Below are positions 8,683 through 16,668 of a DNA stretch of 64,000 bases, piece by piece (within the stretch, counting starts at the first letter, position 1; the number at the start of each line of letters is the position of its first letter). Source of the DNA: CAZFBA01 sp964517135 (GTDB taxonomy: Bacteria; Cyanobacteriota; Vampirovibrionia; JBFMGH01). The notes below the pieces were generated by a model. The model made no database searches and was not told the origin of the DNA. It was given only the letters and a program-made list of their open reading frames with translations. The translations under genes were made by a program, and so were the position numbers. The DNA lies in NCBI GenBank assembly GCA_964517135.1, contig CAZFBA010000007.1, positions 67,403 through 131,402 of the forward strand, read 5' to 3'.

Positions 8683-9675
8683 TCAGGGTAATTTCATAAG
8701 AAGTGTATTAGATAAAACTATTTCAGCAAGGAATAACAGAATTGCAAATAATAATAATGGTAGATATAGTTCTTTGTTAATACCATATTCTTTGACTTTA
8801 ACCTGTGTTTTTTCCATTTTGTCAATTGTCTTATAGATTTCCTCAAGCCCTTCAGTGTCTGTAGCTTTAAAATAGAGTCCGCCTGTCAGGCTGGCAATAG
8901 CTTTAAGGTTTTCGTCATCTAAAGTGGTTAGAGAGACATTATAACCCTTCATCATCTGAGATATTGCCAGATTACCCGGGTTTTTAGAGCCAACACCAAC
9001 TGTGTAAATCTTTATCCCAAAGGTTTTAGCCAGTTCAGCAGCTGTTAAAGGAGCTATCTGACCAGCATTATTTCTTCCGTCTGTCAACAGAATAATAATT
9101 TTTGATTTACCTTCGACATCCTTGAGCCGTTTAACAGCTATACCAATAGCTGATCCTATTGCTGTTGCTTCGCCGACTATACCAATATGAATATCTTTCA
9201 GAAACATCTTCAACATCTTATGATCCAGTGTAACAGGGCATTGAGTAAAAGCTTCTGTACCAAAGACAACCATACCAATTCTATCTCCGGGTCTTTTATC
9301 AATAAAGTTTTTTACCACTTTTTTTACAACTGATAGTCTATCTTTTGGCATCATATTTTCTGTATAATCCGGGGTTTCCATGCTTCCTGATGTATCTATA
9401 ACAAGCATAATATCTATACCGCTACTTACTATCTCCCTTACCTGATTATGTATTTGGGGTCTTGCAAGAGCAAGTATAAGAAGGGTGACAGCTGCCAGCC
9501 TTAAGAAAATTAAGAAATACTGACCAATCTGGTTTTTTGAGGATAGAGACAGTTTTAAATTCCTGAATGAAGAGTATTTTATTCTTGGTGTAGTGTCTTT
9601 TTGCAGGTAAAAATAGATCATCAGAGGAATAATCAGTAAGAGTATCAGAAAATAAGGGTCTTCAAACCTAAACAT
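8683..9675 (-). CDS. batA: VWA-domain membrane protein BatA
   Basis: I choose the ATG at 9675, giving 330 residues beginning MFRFEDPYFLILLLIIPLMI, which is how BatA proteins typically begin; an earlier in-frame start at 9714 would add 13 residues of no family character. A GAGG sits 9-10 bases upstream. Membrane helices lie at about residues 8-24 and 50-70, then a VWA domain with MIDAS motif DTSGS (94-98) and LTDGRNNAG, and a C-terminal helix near 308-325. The gene overlaps the stop of the lipoprotein gene by 8 bases. BatA and BatB probably work as a pair assembled by the MoxR ATPase. Confidence 0.87.
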   Translation of the reverse strand: MFRFEDPYFLILLLIIPLMIYFYLQKDTTPRIKYSSFRNLKLSLSSKNQIGQYFLIFLRLAAVTLLILALARPQIHNQVREIVSSGIDIMLVIDTSGSMETPDYTENMMPKDRLSVVKKVVKNFIDKRPGDRIGMVVFGTEAFTQCPVTLDHKMLKMFLKDIHIGIVGEATAIGSAIGIAVKRLKDVEGKSKIIILLTDGRNNAGQIAPLTAAELAKTFGIKIYTVGVGSKNPGNLAISQMMKGYNVSLTTLDDENLKAIASLTGGLYFKATDTEGLEEIYKTIDKMEKTQVKVKEYGINKELYLPLLLFAILLFLAEIVLSNTLLMKLP

Positions 9676-10651
9676 TTGACATAGCCTCGTGGTTATCCAG
9701 AATACTGCTATCAATTTTGGTTGTATCTACAAATTGATAGACTTTTTTGATTCCATTTTTTGCATCTTCACTCTGTGGCAGATATTTTGCAAATTTAACA
9801 AGATCACTTTCTTTTAAAACATCGCCTGCCAGTTTTCTGGTTCTTAGATTTAGTTCTATTTTTTGTAAAGCAGATAAAATTTCGTCAGTTGTTCTTTCAA
9901 CAGCAAAAATAGCAAACCTACCTTCAATATATACCCTCAATATAAGAGATAGACGGGTGTAAAATTCTTTAAATTCTTCTGCTGTTTTAGGGTTTTCTCT
10001 ATTTAACAACGCAAGCTCCTCCAGAGCAAGCAGATGTGGTTCTTTAATGATTACAGGTTTTTCTATTTCAACCTTTTTCTTTTTTCTGTTTGCAAGCCAG
10101 TAGAAAAACAGAAAGGTTAAAATAACTATGGCAAGTGGCACAAGAATATACCAGATTTTGAAAATAAAGAATTTATCTATGGGTTTGATATCATTAATAT
10201 CTTTTAACGGCTGATTTTCTGGTATAACACTATTAGGTTTTAGTGTTAGTGCTTTTATAGTATAGGTTTTATCTTTTGTTTTTAATATCAGCCCTGGTAT
10301 AAGAGCATCATCAACATCTGATGGTTGCAGGAAATATGTATGACGGGTTATTTTGATGTTTTTATTTTTAAATTCTTTTGTTTCTTCTTTAAAATCATAC
10401 AATTCAAGGTTTTCGAATTGCTCCTTTTTTATTTTATCAAGTTTTGCTGTATCTTCATCAGTTTGATACAGTGTAATTGTATATTTAAAAGGTTCACCAA
10501 TATCAATATTTTCTTTGCTTACCTGTGAAAACAGAGCTACTGTATTATCATGGGAAAGTTTGGGAAGGTTTTTAAGCAGTGTTTCCTCTGAGCAGGCAAC
10601 CAGCAATAGGAGTATTGCAGCAAGAAGTAAGGAAAAATGTTTATTTGTCAT
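9668..10651 (-). CDS. Bat-operon lipoprotein with a DUF4381-like tail
   Basis: A 327-residue protein starting with a lipoprotein signal peptide ending in a lipobox LLVAC (Cys20). An extracytoplasmic beta-rich region (about 35-155) is followed by a membrane helix near 168-188, a basic stretch (NRKKKK) and a helical cytoplasmic domain of about 120 residues. The helical part (LALEELALLN... EFYTRLSLILRVYIEGR) resembles the DUF4381/BatD tail found in MoxR-VWA operons. Having both a lipobox and an internal membrane helix would anchor both ends. Its position between the DUF58 and batA genes is where such a protein is normally encoded. It overlaps the DUF58 stop by 4 bases (ATGA). Confidence 0.7.
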   Translation of the reverse strand: MTNKHFSLLLAAILLLLVACSEETLLKNLPKLSHDNTVALFSQVSKENIDIGEPFKYTITLYQTDEDTAKLDKIKKEQFENLELYDFKEETKEFKNKNIKITRHTYFLQPSDVDDALIPGLILKTKDKTYTIKALTLKPNSVIPENQPLKDINDIKPIDKFFIFKIWYILVPLAIVILTFLFFYWLANRKKKKVEIEKPVIIKEPHLLALEELALLNRENPKTAEEFKEFYTRLSLILRVYIEGRFAIFAVERTTDEILSALQKIELNLRTRKLAGDVLKESDLVKFAKYLPQSEDAKNGIKKVYQFVDTTKIDSSILDNHEAMSNV

Positions 10652-11526
10652 CTTATTCTCCTGCTTCTTTTAATGAAAAACTTTATTATAGGGTCAAGGT
10701 AAGTCTTATCTGTCCAGATATCTATGTAATCAGCATCACATGTCCTGAACAGCTCAAGAACATTTTTTTTATGGCTGGCTGTTTTATTAGTAAATAAACG
10801 TTGAAATTCTTTGCTATTTGTATTTATTAGCGCTATTTCTCCTGTTTCTGCATCTTCTATCTCGATTAAGCCTATACCTGGTATATCATATTCTCTGATA
10901 TCATTGATATAAACAGGAATAATGTCGTGTTTTTTATTTGCTATTTTAAGAGCTTTGTCGTATCCAAAAGATAGAAAATCTGATATGATAAAGGCTACAG
11001 ATTTTTTAGTTTGTACATGCATCATATACTCAAGGGCTGTAGCAATGTTTGTTTTAGTATTTTCTGGTTTATAAGATAGTATCTCCCTTATGACACGCCA
11101 TATATGAGATGTACCTTTCTTTGGTGGAATATACTTTTCTACTTTATCAGTAAATATGATCATTCCAACCTTGTCATTATTTTTTATCGCAGTGCAGGCC
11201 AATACTGCTGCAACTTCTGCTGAAAGTTCATTCTTGGTTTTTTCAGTACTGCCAAACATCCCTGAGGCGCTAAGATCAACAAGCAGCATTATTGTTAATT
11301 CACGTTCTTCTCTAAAGATCTTAACATAGGCATTATTCATCCTTGCCGTAACATTCCAGTCGATATTTCTTACATCATCACCTATTGCATATTCACGGAC
11401 TTCCTCAAAGTTCATTCCATGACCTTTAAAAGCACTTTCATAACTACCTGATATTGTGCTGGTTACCTGGTGATTGGTTTTAATCTGTATACGCTTTATT
11501 TTTCTAATTATTTCAGAACTAAGCAT
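10648..11526 (-). CDS. DUF58 domain protein of a MoxR operon
   Basis: A 292-residue soluble protein with the DUF58 core: GHGMNFEEVREYAIGDDVRN near residues 35-54 followed by IDWNVTARM, then a degenerate VWA-like fold with LLVDLSASGMFG. DUF58 proteins are near-constant partners of MoxR AAA+ ATPases and have a VWA-type fold. It lies 65 bases downstream of moxR and its stop overlaps the lipoprotein start by 4 bases. The role is inferred from the conserved neighbourhood: most likely a cytoplasmic adaptor between MoxR and the membrane VWA proteins. Confidence 0.87.
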   Translation of the reverse strand: MLSSEIIRKIKRIQIKTNHQVTSTISGSYESAFKGHGMNFEEVREYAIGDDVRNIDWNVTARMNNAYVKIFREERELTIMLLVDLSASGMFGSTEKTKNELSAEVAAVLACTAIKNNDKVGMIIFTDKVEKYIPPKKGTSHIWRVIREILSYKPENTKTNIATALEYMMHVQTKKSVAFIISDFLSFGYDKALKIANKKHDIIPVYINDIREYDIPGIGLIEIEDAETGEIALINTNSKEFQRLFTNKTASHKKNVLELFRTCDADYIDIWTDKTYLDPIIKFFIKRSRRIR

Positions 11527-11591
11527 TAAAAACGCCTCTATTGCATTATTTTTAGGGTGTCATACATTAAATTTAATTTGCATATCAGCAC

Positions 11592-12584
11592 CTAAGGAAC
11601 ATCAACACCATCAAAAATCATTGATATGATTTGATCAGAGTTAATATCTTCTGCTTCAGCCTCGTATGTAGGTATAATACGGTGTCTCAATATGTCAGGC
11701 CCAATAGCTTTAACATCTTGAGGAGTTACATAACTGCGACCACTCAGAAATGCCTGAATTCTCGATGCTTTGTTAAGGTAAATAGTCGCCCTTGGAGATG
11801 CACCAAAATCGATAAGGTGTTTGAGTTCAGCTATTCCATATTTGTCGGGCTCTCTTGTGGCAAAAATTATATCTACAATATAATCTTTGATTTTATCGTC
11901 AACATAAATTTTTTGAATTATTGAACGGGCTTTTAACACATCATCAACAGATACAACAGGGTTGATGCTGCTTTCAACATCATAGGCGACTCGCTTCATG
12001 ATTTCAAGTTCTTCTTCTTTTGAGGGATAAGTAACCCGGAGCTTAAGCATAAACCTGTCAACCTGGGCTTCTGGAAGAGGATAGGTGCCTTCTTGTTCGA
12101 TAGGGTTCTGTGTTGCTAAGACAAGAAAGGGTTCTTTTAGTTTAAAAGTATAATCAGCAATGGTTACCTGTCGTTCCTGCATAGCTTCAAGAAGTGCACT
12201 TTGTACCTTTGAAGGTGCTCTGTTTATCTCATCAGCAAGTATAATGTTGGAAAAGATGGGGCCTTTTTTGATGGTAAATTGTCCAGTTTTGGGTAGAAAG
12301 ATTTGTGTACCTATAAGATCAGCAGGTAAGAGATCAGGCGTAAATTGAATCCTGCTAAAGCCTGTATCAAGAGCAGATGCCAGTGTCTTAACAGCAGTTG
12401 TTTTTGCTAATCCGGGCACACCTTCTATTAATATATGTCCATTAGCAAGCAATGCCAATATCAATCTGTTTATTAGATAGCTCTGACCTACAATAATTTT
12501 GGATATTTCAGTAGTTAATTTCTTAACAAGCTGGCTATGTATCTTTACTTCTTGTTCAACTTTCTGTAAGTCAACTGTTACCAT
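11592..12584 (-). CDS. moxR: MoxR family AAA+ ATPase
   Basis: A 330-residue AAA+ ATPase with Walker A GVPGLAKTT (residues 55-63), Walker B ILADEINRAP (about 115-124), sensor-1 ATQNP with N160, and the DRFML arginine region (R177). The spacing and the motif RAPSKVQSALLEAMQERQV are diagnostic of MoxR. MoxR ATPases act as chaperones for VWA-domain proteins, and here the gene heads an operon that encodes two of them. The first gene of the bat cluster, it has an 80-base leader below a promoter-like palindrome. Length is normal for the family. Confidence 0.93.
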   Translation of the reverse strand: MVTVDLQKVEQEVKIHSQLVKKLTTEISKIIVGQSYLINRLILALLANGHILIEGVPGLAKTTAVKTLASALDTGFSRIQFTPDLLPADLIGTQIFLPKTGQFTIKKGPIFSNIILADEINRAPSKVQSALLEAMQERQVTIADYTFKLKEPFLVLATQNPIEQEGTYPLPEAQVDRFMLKLRVTYPSKEEELEIMKRVAYDVESSINPVVSVDDVLKARSIIQKIYVDDKIKDYIVDIIFATREPDKYGIAELKHLIDFGASPRATIYLNKASRIQAFLSGRSYVTPQDVKAIGPDILRHRIIPTYEAEAEDINSDQIISMIFDGVDVP

Positions 12585-12670
12585 ATGTTTACCCCTGTTA
12601 TAATTACCTAACCATATTATTAATAGATATTAGAGTTTTAATTCTCTGGTATTAATTACCTGATTTTCGC

Positions 12671-12686
12671 TTGTAGTATACCACAA
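12671..12686 (-). promoter_or_regulatory. Extended -10 promoter embedded in a 16-bp palindrome, upstream of moxR
   Basis: On the minus strand TGGTATACT (12675-12683) is an extended -10 element; no good -35 is seen 17 bases further up. The same bases form the near-palindrome TTGTAGTATACCACAA (plus strand), with a single mismatched pair. A palindrome covering a -10 is a plausible repressor site controlling the whole bat operon. The leader to the moxR ATG would be about 80 bases. Confidence 0.4.
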
Positions 12687-13182
12687 ATAAATAGATTAAA
12701 TACTTATAAAGATTGTATTTGACTAAAGATACCATTAAAAAAGCTCTTTGAGCATTTAATAATTTTAATAATCTTTAAGAGAGAGAGTTAATAATTTATA
12801 ATATTATGCTAAAGCTCATTTAAACAGCATAAGAACTTCTTAGTTTGTTTAAAAGTTATTATATCAGGAAGTAAGCCTTCTTTTTTAGAGAGGTATTCTT
12901 TTTAATAGTTAATTAGGATTCATTTTTATTGTTTTTGTTCCCTGGGAAGAAAAATTTTGCTGGTAATTATTGAGAACAATTCTAAATAAACCTTAATATT
13001 CTACAGCTTTTTAATTCTATTCTTACTTAGTTTTAAGGATTTAAAATCCTTTTATTAAAAGATAGTACTACTTTTGGTGTAACGTGATTACTGCTCATTA
13101 GGGATTACAAAATACTTTAAAAAGAATAATAATTATTATTAATAACAGCAATAATAAACAGGGTATAAACTCTCTAAATAAA
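12687..13182. other. Non-coding region between the divergent bat operon and STAS gene
   Basis: About 500 bases of AT-rich sequence with no convincing gene. It contains the hairpin AAGGAT/ATCCTT (13035-13051) followed by T-rich DNA, but no plus-strand gene upstream for it to terminate. I see no riboswitch-like or RNA gene structure. Confidence 0.5.
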
Positions 13183-13196
13183 AAAGGAGTTCAGGA

Positions 13197-13688
13197 ATGA
13201 GCAAAATTAATGGCAAAATTGTTATCAAATCAGATGAAATTATTACCGTTAGAATGCCCTATACAGATTTAGATGACAGGGCAAGCGAGCATTTTAAAGC
13301 TAATTTTACAAGATTGCTCAATAAAAACTATTCTACTGTAGTTATTCTGGACTTTTCAAAAATAAATCTTATTGATGGCTCAGGCATTGCAGCAATTTTG
13401 TATGCCTATAGCCTGTGTTCAAAAAAAGGAATACAATTAATTACCTGCTGTTTAAATGCATCTGGACAAAAGTTGTTTAAACAAAAAGGTGTTGACCTTT
13501 TGATACCTAATTATAACAATTATGATGATGCTTTAATATCTGCAAAAGAATACCTTAAGAACATGAAGTTTTTATGTGTCAACTATAACAGACTTGATAA
13601 AACATTTGGTACCTTTAATGAAGGTGATAAATTGCCATTAGCCTGTACAATAATCGATAATGACTCTCAACTTCTTCGTGTATCATAA
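13197..13688 (+). CDS. STAS-domain protein, anti-sigma-factor-antagonist-like
   Basis: A 163-residue protein whose first 110 residues form a STAS domain: VVILDFSKINLIDGSGIAAI carries the loop where SpoIIAA/RsbV proteins are phosphorylated. The usual D-S-(S/T)-G is D60-G61-S62-G63 here, so the first hydroxyl residue is Gly while the second Ser is kept. A tail of about 45 residues follows the STAS core and has no recognised domain. AAAAAGGAGT sits just upstream of the ATG, a strong ribosome site. No anti-sigma kinase or phosphatase gene is adjacent, so a role in partner switching is inferred from the fold only. Confidence 0.75.
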   Translation: MSKINGKIVIKSDEIITVRMPYTDLDDRASEHFKANFTRLLNKNYSTVVILDFSKINLIDGSGIAAILYAYSLCSKKGIQLITCCLNASGQKLFKQKGVDLLIPNYNNYDDALISAKEYLKNMKFLCVNYNRLDKTFGTFNEGDKLPLACTIIDNDSQLLRVS

Positions 13689-13758
13689 TATTTTATCGCA
13701 TACAAAATATTTAAGTCATTAAACTTCCTCCTTGTTGCTCTATTTAAAGCCTGATAAT

Positions 13759-13787
13759 AAAAGAACCTCTTGAGAAGGTTCTTTTTT
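13759..13787. terminator. Bidirectional intrinsic terminator
   Basis: The perfect 10-bp stem AAAAGAACCT/AGGTTCTTTT with loop CTTGAGA is flanked by A-tract and T-tract, so it works in both orientations. It lies between the convergent STAS gene and spermidine-synthase-like gene. Confidence 0.85.
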
Positions 13788-13798
13788 ATTTATTATGC

Positions 13799-15340
13799 TT
13801 ACCATTTATTCCAATCTTGAAGGTAATATTGAACAATAACAGGGCTTAAGAGGGTGTTTATTTTTATATCATCTGGTCTTGATATATCTTTACCAAATTC
13901 AAAAAAGGTTAACGCTAGTCTATTGTGAATAAAGCGTGTTGAAACTTCTATTTTTCTTGTTTTTAAAGTTTTATGATCTACTGGTATTTTTGATCCCATT
14001 ACAAATCCCCAATCTCCGAAAGACATAATGTCTATATGATATTCATTGACGTGAGGAAAGACCTCTTCCATTGTTTTAACTATACACCAGAAAGTCCTTC
14101 GAGAAAAAAATGGTGATGTAGCCTGTGTAACAAGAATACCTGCGGGCTTTAGACGTTTTTTCGCCAGCTGATAAAACTGTTTACAGTAAAGTTTGCTGAG
14201 TGAAGGTGTCCGTGGATCAGGCAAATCAACAATAATAAGATCATAATAATTATTATCATTATTTACATAATCAAATGCATCTGTAGTAATAGCTTGTACC
14301 CTGGGGTTCTGAAGACTTTTATTATTCAGTTCTGAAAGAATTTTATTATTTTTGAAAAGATCAATCATTTTCTTATCAAGGTCAACAAGAATAATATTTT
14401 CTACACTATTGTGTTTTAATACCTCTCTTGCTGCCAGACCATCCCCTCCGCCAAGAATAAGAACATCCTTCAGGTCTGGTGTCAGGCTGGCTGGTATATG
14501 GACAATGCCTTCATGGTATCTATACTCGTCTGTGCTTGAAAATTGAAGATTTCCATCAATAAATAAACGTATATCGTTTTTATATCTGGTAACAACAAGC
14601 TTTTGATAGCGTGTTTGTTCTGTTATGATTACCTTATCTTTATAAAGGTTTTGTTCAAGATAATAGTTAATAGGCTCAGCATAAAGCATACCTGCCCCGA
14701 GAAGAGAAATAAAGACTATAACAAAAGCAAGATAGGCTTTTTTGTGTTTGAAATTCTTTAATTTTAATATCAACCAGAGTGCTGAAATCAGGTTTAACGC
14801 ACCCATCAACATTGCTGTTTTCATTATTCCCAGCGAAGGCAGCAAAAGCAAGGGAAAAGCAACTGATCCAACCAGCCCACCAACATAATCAAAGGCTAAA
14901 ACATTAGCAACATTCTCTTTAAGCTTGAGAATATTCTCCATTATTCTTATAACTAGCGGTATTTCAAAGCCAACAAGCATTCCTATTAGAATTGTAAGGC
15001 CATATAACACTATAGAATATAAGATACCGCCCATTGCATAGAAGTAAAATATCAGAATTATGCTACTTCCCCCAATGAGTGAAACGATAATTTCAACCTG
15101 AAGGAATCTTTCTATTAATTTATCATTAAAAAACTTAGATAAATAGGCACCAAGGCCCATTGAACTCATATAAATACCTATTATAATTGAGAATTGCTTG
15201 ACACTGTCTCCCATTAAATAGCTAGCAGCCGTGCTGATCATAAGCTCATATACAATACCGCAAATAGCAGTTATACAAACAACAAGAAGCATCACATAAT
15301 GACTTTTTAAAAGGGGACTTTTAGAAGATTGATCTGTCAT
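13799..15340 (-). CDS. Membrane-anchored spermidine synthase-like protein
   Basis: A 513-residue two-part protein. Residues about 15-220 carry seven or so membrane helices; residues about 230-513 are a polyamine aminopropyltransferase (SpeE-like) domain with the nucleotide-binding loop LILGGGDGLAAREVLKH (294-310), acidic D320 after the second strand, and VDLPDP (371-376), which holds the catalytic Asp (D375 by analogy). Such membrane-fused SpeE homologues are widespread and their substrates often unknown, so true spermidine synthesis is not assured. GAGGAG lies ahead of the ATG. It is divergent from the PRMT-like genes, sharing a 134-base promoter region. No speD gene is nearby. Confidence 0.82.
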   Translation of the reverse strand: MTDQSSKSPLLKSHYVMLLVVCITAICGIVYELMISTAASYLMGDSVKQFSIIIGIYMSSMGLGAYLSKFFNDKLIERFLQVEIIVSLIGGSSIILIFYFYAMGGILYSIVLYGLTILIGMLVGFEIPLVIRIMENILKLKENVANVLAFDYVGGLVGSVAFPLLLLPSLGIMKTAMLMGALNLISALWLILKLKNFKHKKAYLAFVIVFISLLGAGMLYAEPINYYLEQNLYKDKVIITEQTRYQKLVVTRYKNDIRLFIDGNLQFSSTDEYRYHEGIVHIPASLTPDLKDVLILGGGDGLAAREVLKHNSVENIILVDLDKKMIDLFKNNKILSELNNKSLQNPRVQAITTDAFDYVNNDNNYYDLIIVDLPDPRTPSLSKLYCKQFYQLAKKRLKPAGILVTQATSPFFSRRTFWCIVKTMEEVFPHVNEYHIDIMSFGDWGFVMGSKIPVDHKTLKTRKIEVSTRFIHNRLALTFFEFGKDISRPDDIKINTLLSPVIVQYYLQDWNKW

Positions 15341-15474
15341 TACTCCTCACTGTAGCCTTATTTGCACTTTTTGCGTTTTTATAACAAATAGTTAAAATCT
15401 ATACAAAATCTTACCTGATCGTTTACCATTATAAAAGAATTTATTTTTGGAAAAAATATAACCTGGCAGGTAAA

Positions 15475-16668
15475 ATGCAAGATTTATTCGTAAAAAAGGA
15501 GTTAAGACTTCTTAATAAAACAATAATACAGGCTGAAAGCAAGGATTTAATTCGGATTGGCATTGATATAACTGATCCGGTGGTTTTGCATAAAGATTTA
15601 TTGCTTTTCTTACCTGAGTTTTTTGACTGGTGTAATGTTGAAAGTTTACTGAAAACACTACCTCAAGGGCAGGAGCAGTTTCTGGAAGTGCTTAAAGATC
15701 TTTATTATGCAGGTATTTTTGAAGAAAAAAGCCCACAAGATAACACTATATTAACTTCCAATGATCAACTTCCTCAATCAGTATCAAGCTCAGAAAGTAT
15801 ATTTTTTAATATTCATAACCATCACCTAATGATTAAAGACTATGTCAGAGCAACGGCTTACTGGCATGCTATTAATGACAATGTAAAACCTGAAGATACC
15901 GTTTTGGAACTTGGATGCGGTAGTGGAATATTAACCTTTTTCGCTGCAAGAGCCGGTGCAAAAAAGCTTTTTGCCATCGAAATCAATAAAAATATGATAG
16001 ATACCGTTACACGGCCACTGGCCATAGAAAATGGATTCGATGATAAAATTTCTTTTCTGGTTGGTAACTCAATGAATATACCATCTTCAGCAGTTAATCC
16101 AAAGGCTGATCTCTTTATAGCAGAAATATTAGGAGACGGTATATTTAATGAAAACATTCTTTCATACACTATTGATGCCCGTGAACGTTTCTTAAAACCA
16201 GATGCCAGAATGCTACCCAAAGGTCTGGATGTGTATATATTTGGCTATGAAAGCCCTGAACAAAAAAAGGCTTTCTCATCTTCAGATTTAACCTTTATTA
16301 CAAAGGCTAAAAGCTCTCGAACAGAAAGTGTATACCTGAAATATGATACATTTACTAATAGAATGCTCTCTAACACTCATAAATCTATTTATCTGGATCT
16401 AACTACCATCACTGAATCTAAATTTATAGCAGAGGGAGAGCTTGAAATTACTATGCCAGGCCAGCTAAACGGATGTTGTCTCTATTTCGTTGCCCATATT
16501 GACGATAATAACCTCCTTTCAAATTCTCCCTGGAGCCCACAGATAAGCTGGACCCAACAACTGTTTAATATTTATCCACCTCTAGAAGTAAAAAAAGGAC
16601 AAAAAGTACCCTATAAACTGACATATGACGGTTTTCTTACCTTGAAACTGGAAAACAACTATGATTGA
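15475..16668 (+). CDS. PRMT-like SAM-dependent methyltransferase (active-site residues present)
   Basis: A 397-residue protein. The N-terminal 110 residues are helical. A class I methyltransferase core follows with motif I VLELGCGSG (143-151) and acidic E169 (AIEI). Most telling is AEILGDGIFNENIL, with E217 and E226 nine residues apart, the spacing of the double-E loop of protein arginine methyltransferases. A C-terminal beta region ends in LSNSPWSPQISWTQQLF, the counterpart of the PRMT THW loop, with ISW in place of THW, followed by a VKKGQ turn as in PRMTs. It probably methylates a protein or small-molecule nitrogen; the substrate is unknown. Its stop overlaps the next, paralogous gene by 8 bases. 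Confidence 0.75.
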   Translation: MQDLFVKKELRLLNKTIIQAESKDLIRIGIDITDPVVLHKDLLLFLPEFFDWCNVESLLKTLPQGQEQFLEVLKDLYYAGIFEEKSPQDNTILTSNDQLPQSVSSSESIFFNIHNHHLMIKDYVRATAYWHAINDNVKPEDTVLELGCGSGILTFFAARAGAKKLFAIEINKNMIDTVTRPLAIENGFDDKISFLVGNSMNIPSSAVNPKADLFIAEILGDGIFNENILSYTIDARERFLKPDARMLPKGLDVYIFGYESPEQKKAFSSSDLTFITKAKSSRTESVYLKYDTFTNRMLSNTHKSIYLDLTTITESKFIAEGELEITMPGQLNGCCLYFVAHIDDNNLLSNSPWSPQISWTQQLFNIYPPLEVKKGQKVPYKLTYDGFLTLKLENNYD

